Shown here: one piece after another, positions 61,517 through 64,000 of the stretch
Numbering within the stretch: the stretch's first letter is position 1
How the letters are laid out: every line of letters begins with the position of its first letter
Source of the DNA: Cheiracanthium punctorium
Lineage: Eukaryota > Arthropoda > Arachnida > Araneae > Cheiracanthiidae
NCBI GenBank assembly: GCA_038373885.1
Contig: JAWZYV010019958.1
Span: 496,001 to 560,000 of the forward strand
DNA length: 64,000 bases
Reading direction: 5' to 3'
The notes under the pieces: model-generated
Database searches by the model: none
Told to the model about the DNA's origin: nothing
What the model saw: the letters and a program-made list of their open reading frames with translations, nothing else
Program-made: the position numbers and the translations under genes

Positions 61517-62274
61517 AGCCTAAAGAGGGTTTGCGAGATTTGCTTTTTTGGTATCCTTCCATTTTTCTTGCTCAGAAGTGTTATTTAGGCTAAAAAGACA
61601 ATGATTTATCTGTTTAAAAATTGATTTTTTTAGGATAAAACTTATTTTGTAGCAATAAATGCATTACAATGTACTTATCTGCCCAAACAAGACAGTTTCT
61701 TATAAATTATTTAAGTTTTTTTACTAATGGTAAAGTTATTACAGAAGTGTCCATCATAGTCAGTAGACGAAACTAATAGCATTAGCAGCCTCACAAGCGT
61801 AAAAAAGTTTTTAAATATTTTTTTTTTTTTTAATAGGCAAAATACTAGCACTTTCTAGAAAGGTTACTTCAGAAATATATTAGTGACACTGTAGCATAAA
61901 AATATTTAAAAATTACAAGATGAAATAATCAAATTAATTTTTCTTGGATCAAATAAATTTTAACATATACACATAATCACTTCTCATACATAATACACTG
62001 ACTGAATACAGGTAACATTAATTAAAAGTAATTTTCTAGAGATGTGTTTTTTTTAAATCAAATTTTTTTTTTAATCTTTTCTTTTACTTAAATAATACTT
62101 TTAATGAATTCCCCCAAAAATATCATCAAGTTGACCAAATGTTAATGCTAAATGCTAGTGTTATTACTTGTCATTAAAATTTGTGATATTAATTTATCAT
62201 TAAAAAATGTGAGGTGTGTAACAAATATGCTACACACCTTACTTTTGTTACACATTTAGTGTGTCTTATTGTAG

Positions 62275-62387
62275 TTAAACAGTGGCATAACTTGAGTTGG
62301 TGGGGATTCGAAGAGCAGAATTATATCCAGCGTTCTGCAACATAACCTCACACAGTTGCAAATGTTCTGCAGGCATTTTGTCCAAAT
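62275..62387 (-). CDS. Possible terminal exon of an upstream neighbouring gene
   Basis: Behind an acceptor-like aatctgtcag, 37 codons are open to a TAA at 62,275. The encoded LDKMPAEHLQLCEVMLQNAG, YNSALRIPTNSSYATV looks like real protein in composition, unlike the AT-rich translations around it. Read in the codon phase that gives DLDKM, it would be the last exon of a minus-strand gene lying to the right of the window. I do not recognise the family. It cannot simply be an upstream exon of the ankyrin gene, because the stop intervenes and the only GT before it is a poor donor. It could also be an old retrocopy. Confidence 0.4.
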
Positions 62388-62776
62388 CTGACAGATTAAG
62401 GTAAAATGCAAAATAGATATGAAAAGTGAAGAGAGAAGAGATAGCATAAAAGGCATTTTTTTTTTTCTGCAAGTTTGGAGAAAAAAAAAATAGTTATATT
62501 TGAGATTTTGAAGATTGTGAACTTGGGGTCCCAGGCATTTGTCCCATCTTGCCTTCCAACTTTTACAGCACTGCAGTTAAGATGTGTGTTACAGAAGAAA
62601 GAAAAAATTAAAATATCTTAACAAAGCAGTAAATTTTTCTGAAAAGGAATATGAGAATGCAAGCCAAGGGTTGATAACTGACAGATTAAGAGTTTTTTTA
62701 CTTATTTATTTAATCAATTATAATAATCAATCGTTGTAATCTCCAGGTATTATTTCATATCAAATAGTAATAAATA

Positions 62777-62777
<1 letters not shown>

Positions 62778-62815
<38 letters not shown>
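62778..62815. repeat. TA microsatellite
   Basis: About 19 TA units. Confidence 0.92.
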
Positions 62816-62820
<5 letters not shown>

Positions 62821-64000
62821 CATGAATACTATGCACAGTTTCAGCTATTCTTTTAGCTGAAAAATTAAAAAATTCACAATTAGGAGATGCAAATTTATTT
62901 TTAAATAATAAGAATGACATTTAAACACTACAAAATAAGCTGAATCATTTTGTTGTAATTTTATAATCTTTAAATAAAAATTTTAATGATCAAAAACTTG
63001 CTTTGTAATGTAGTTTAATTATTTTTTAGGTTTAAAAACTAAACAGTTGCTGATTATAATCCAGTGAATTAACATCATTTTTGTTGTTGTTGTTGTTATT
63101 TTACTTACGCTAAATTTTAGATTCATGTGTAAAAGCTGAGGAACTTGTTTCATGTGCACATCATAACAAGAACAAAGCTTTTAAAAAAATCTACAGCAAA
63201 TGCATTATATTATTTTACAGAGAAATGTCATGTTGTCAGAATATCACAGGGAATGCACAGAACTTTATTCATTATTTAAAGTACCCATGAAGTCAAATTT
63301 TAGGTGTTGCCAGAGCTATTAACACTTTACTGAATAAAAAAATAAATTCCTTTAAAAAAAAACAGGACAATTGTACAGCAACATGGTCAATTTTAAAGTT
63401 CATTTTAATTATGCATAAAATGGGCCAATAAGAATCAATAATATGCACTTTTTCACCAATGTGACGGGTATTTAACAGAAAAGTTATTGATGTTTCAATA
63501 AATGTCAGAAATTTAACTATCACTTCAAGAATCAGTAAATTCTTCTCTGACAACATATCAAGAAAGAAGCCGTAAGGAAGGAAAATGTTTTTAAAAAAAT
63601 AAAATAATTAACTGATTTTTTAAAAAAAGAAAAATTGACATTACATACATTTATCAGGGTTTTCCCTGTAGAAAAAAAAAAATGGAAGAGAATTTCTCAC
63701 CCTTTCCATGAAACTGAGTGAGATTTTTATAAAATGGGTGAGAATTTTTCACTAATAGATTTGGCTTGGGGTATAGGGGGTAGGGTATTTATTCCTCTGT
63801 CGGGTAAATACCCAAAATCAAGGTATTTATGATTTTTAGTTATTTTTATTGAGTGTAACTGGACCTCCAAGTCTAAATCAAGTGCAATTAGATGCAATGA
63901 AAGTAACCCAGTTTAAGATCCCCCCCCCCTCCAGGATCAGACTGTTCGTAGGAACCCCCAGGCATTTTCTTTTTTTTTTCTTTCATAGACTAGTTCTTGA

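Larger units (their letters stand above)
61381..64000. other. Region upstream of exon 1 (intron or 5' flank)
   Basis: Begins with the acceptor of exon 1, so it starts as an intron; the 5' UTR exon and promoter were not found. It holds a palindrome (61,463-61,516), the possible small exon at 62,275-62,387, a TA run (62,778-62,815), a GTT run near 63,078-63,097 and AT-rich sequence. No CpG-rich promoter is visible. Confidence 0.6.

Noticed and set aside
1..64000. CRISPR array, operon or prokaryotic defence system
   Set aside because: The intron-rich gene structure and repeats are eukaryotic; none of the tandem repeats has unique spacers of CRISPR size.

Overview
This is an AT-rich animal genomic window, and essentially all of it is one large multi-exon gene read on the minus strand. 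Introns of up to about 8.7 kb, canonical GT-AG junctions, abundant homopolymers and microsatellites, and many small non-autonomous DNA transposons point to an arthropod. The mixture would suit a spider or other chelicerate, but nothing in the window fixes the taxon.

The gene: I assembled 23 coding exons by hand from 61,353 (ATG) down to 1,607. Every one of the 22 introns is GT-AG, every phase closes, and the joined frame is open for 1,135 codons. The product starts with a basic, Ser/Pro/Ala-rich disordered tail (residues about 1-195). A small beta-rich module with a Tudor/BAH-like look follows (about 200-305), then a charged, AT-hook-like linker with a coding GCA/ACA trinucleotide run (about 312-446). 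From about residue 446 to 1043 there is a long run of ankyrin repeats, then an acidic/basic charged linker (1044-1095) and one more ankyrin repeat (1096-1135). The last exon ends at a donor site, so the gene continues beyond base 1, where its 3' end must lie. The layout resembles the long ankyrin-rich, tankyrase-like PARPs (C. elegans PME-5 type), but the diagnostic WGR and catalytic domains would be outside the window, so this identity is only a hypothesis.

Upstream on the same strand (61,381-64,000) there is a promoter-proximal or intron region, one small possible terminal exon of a neighbouring gene (62,275-62,387), a near-perfect palindrome and a TA microsatellite. No gene on the plus strand is supported.

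The introns carry a record of mobile elements. They include a mariner-type MITE with TA duplication (11,421-11,920), a hAT-type element with an exact 8-bp duplication (56,316-56,735), and a Tigger/pogo-like element with a transposase-tail remnant (29,013-29,750). Two related older pogo-like remnants lie at 345-905 and 15,440-16,160. A 2-kb terminal-inverted-repeat element has inserted into a perfect 36-bp palindrome (32,536-34,492). There are nested elements at 23,400-24,206, a tRNA-derived SINE inserted inside a roughly 150-bp degenerate satellite (5,506-5,745), several fold-back elements, and a BEL/Pao-like gag remnant.

I found no operon, CRISPR array, rRNA or intact tRNA, and no convincing new multi-gene system. 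The items most worth a second look are the gene architecture itself, the palindrome-targeted element, and a near-identical 220-bp direct duplication whose copies differ mostly by one-base indels.
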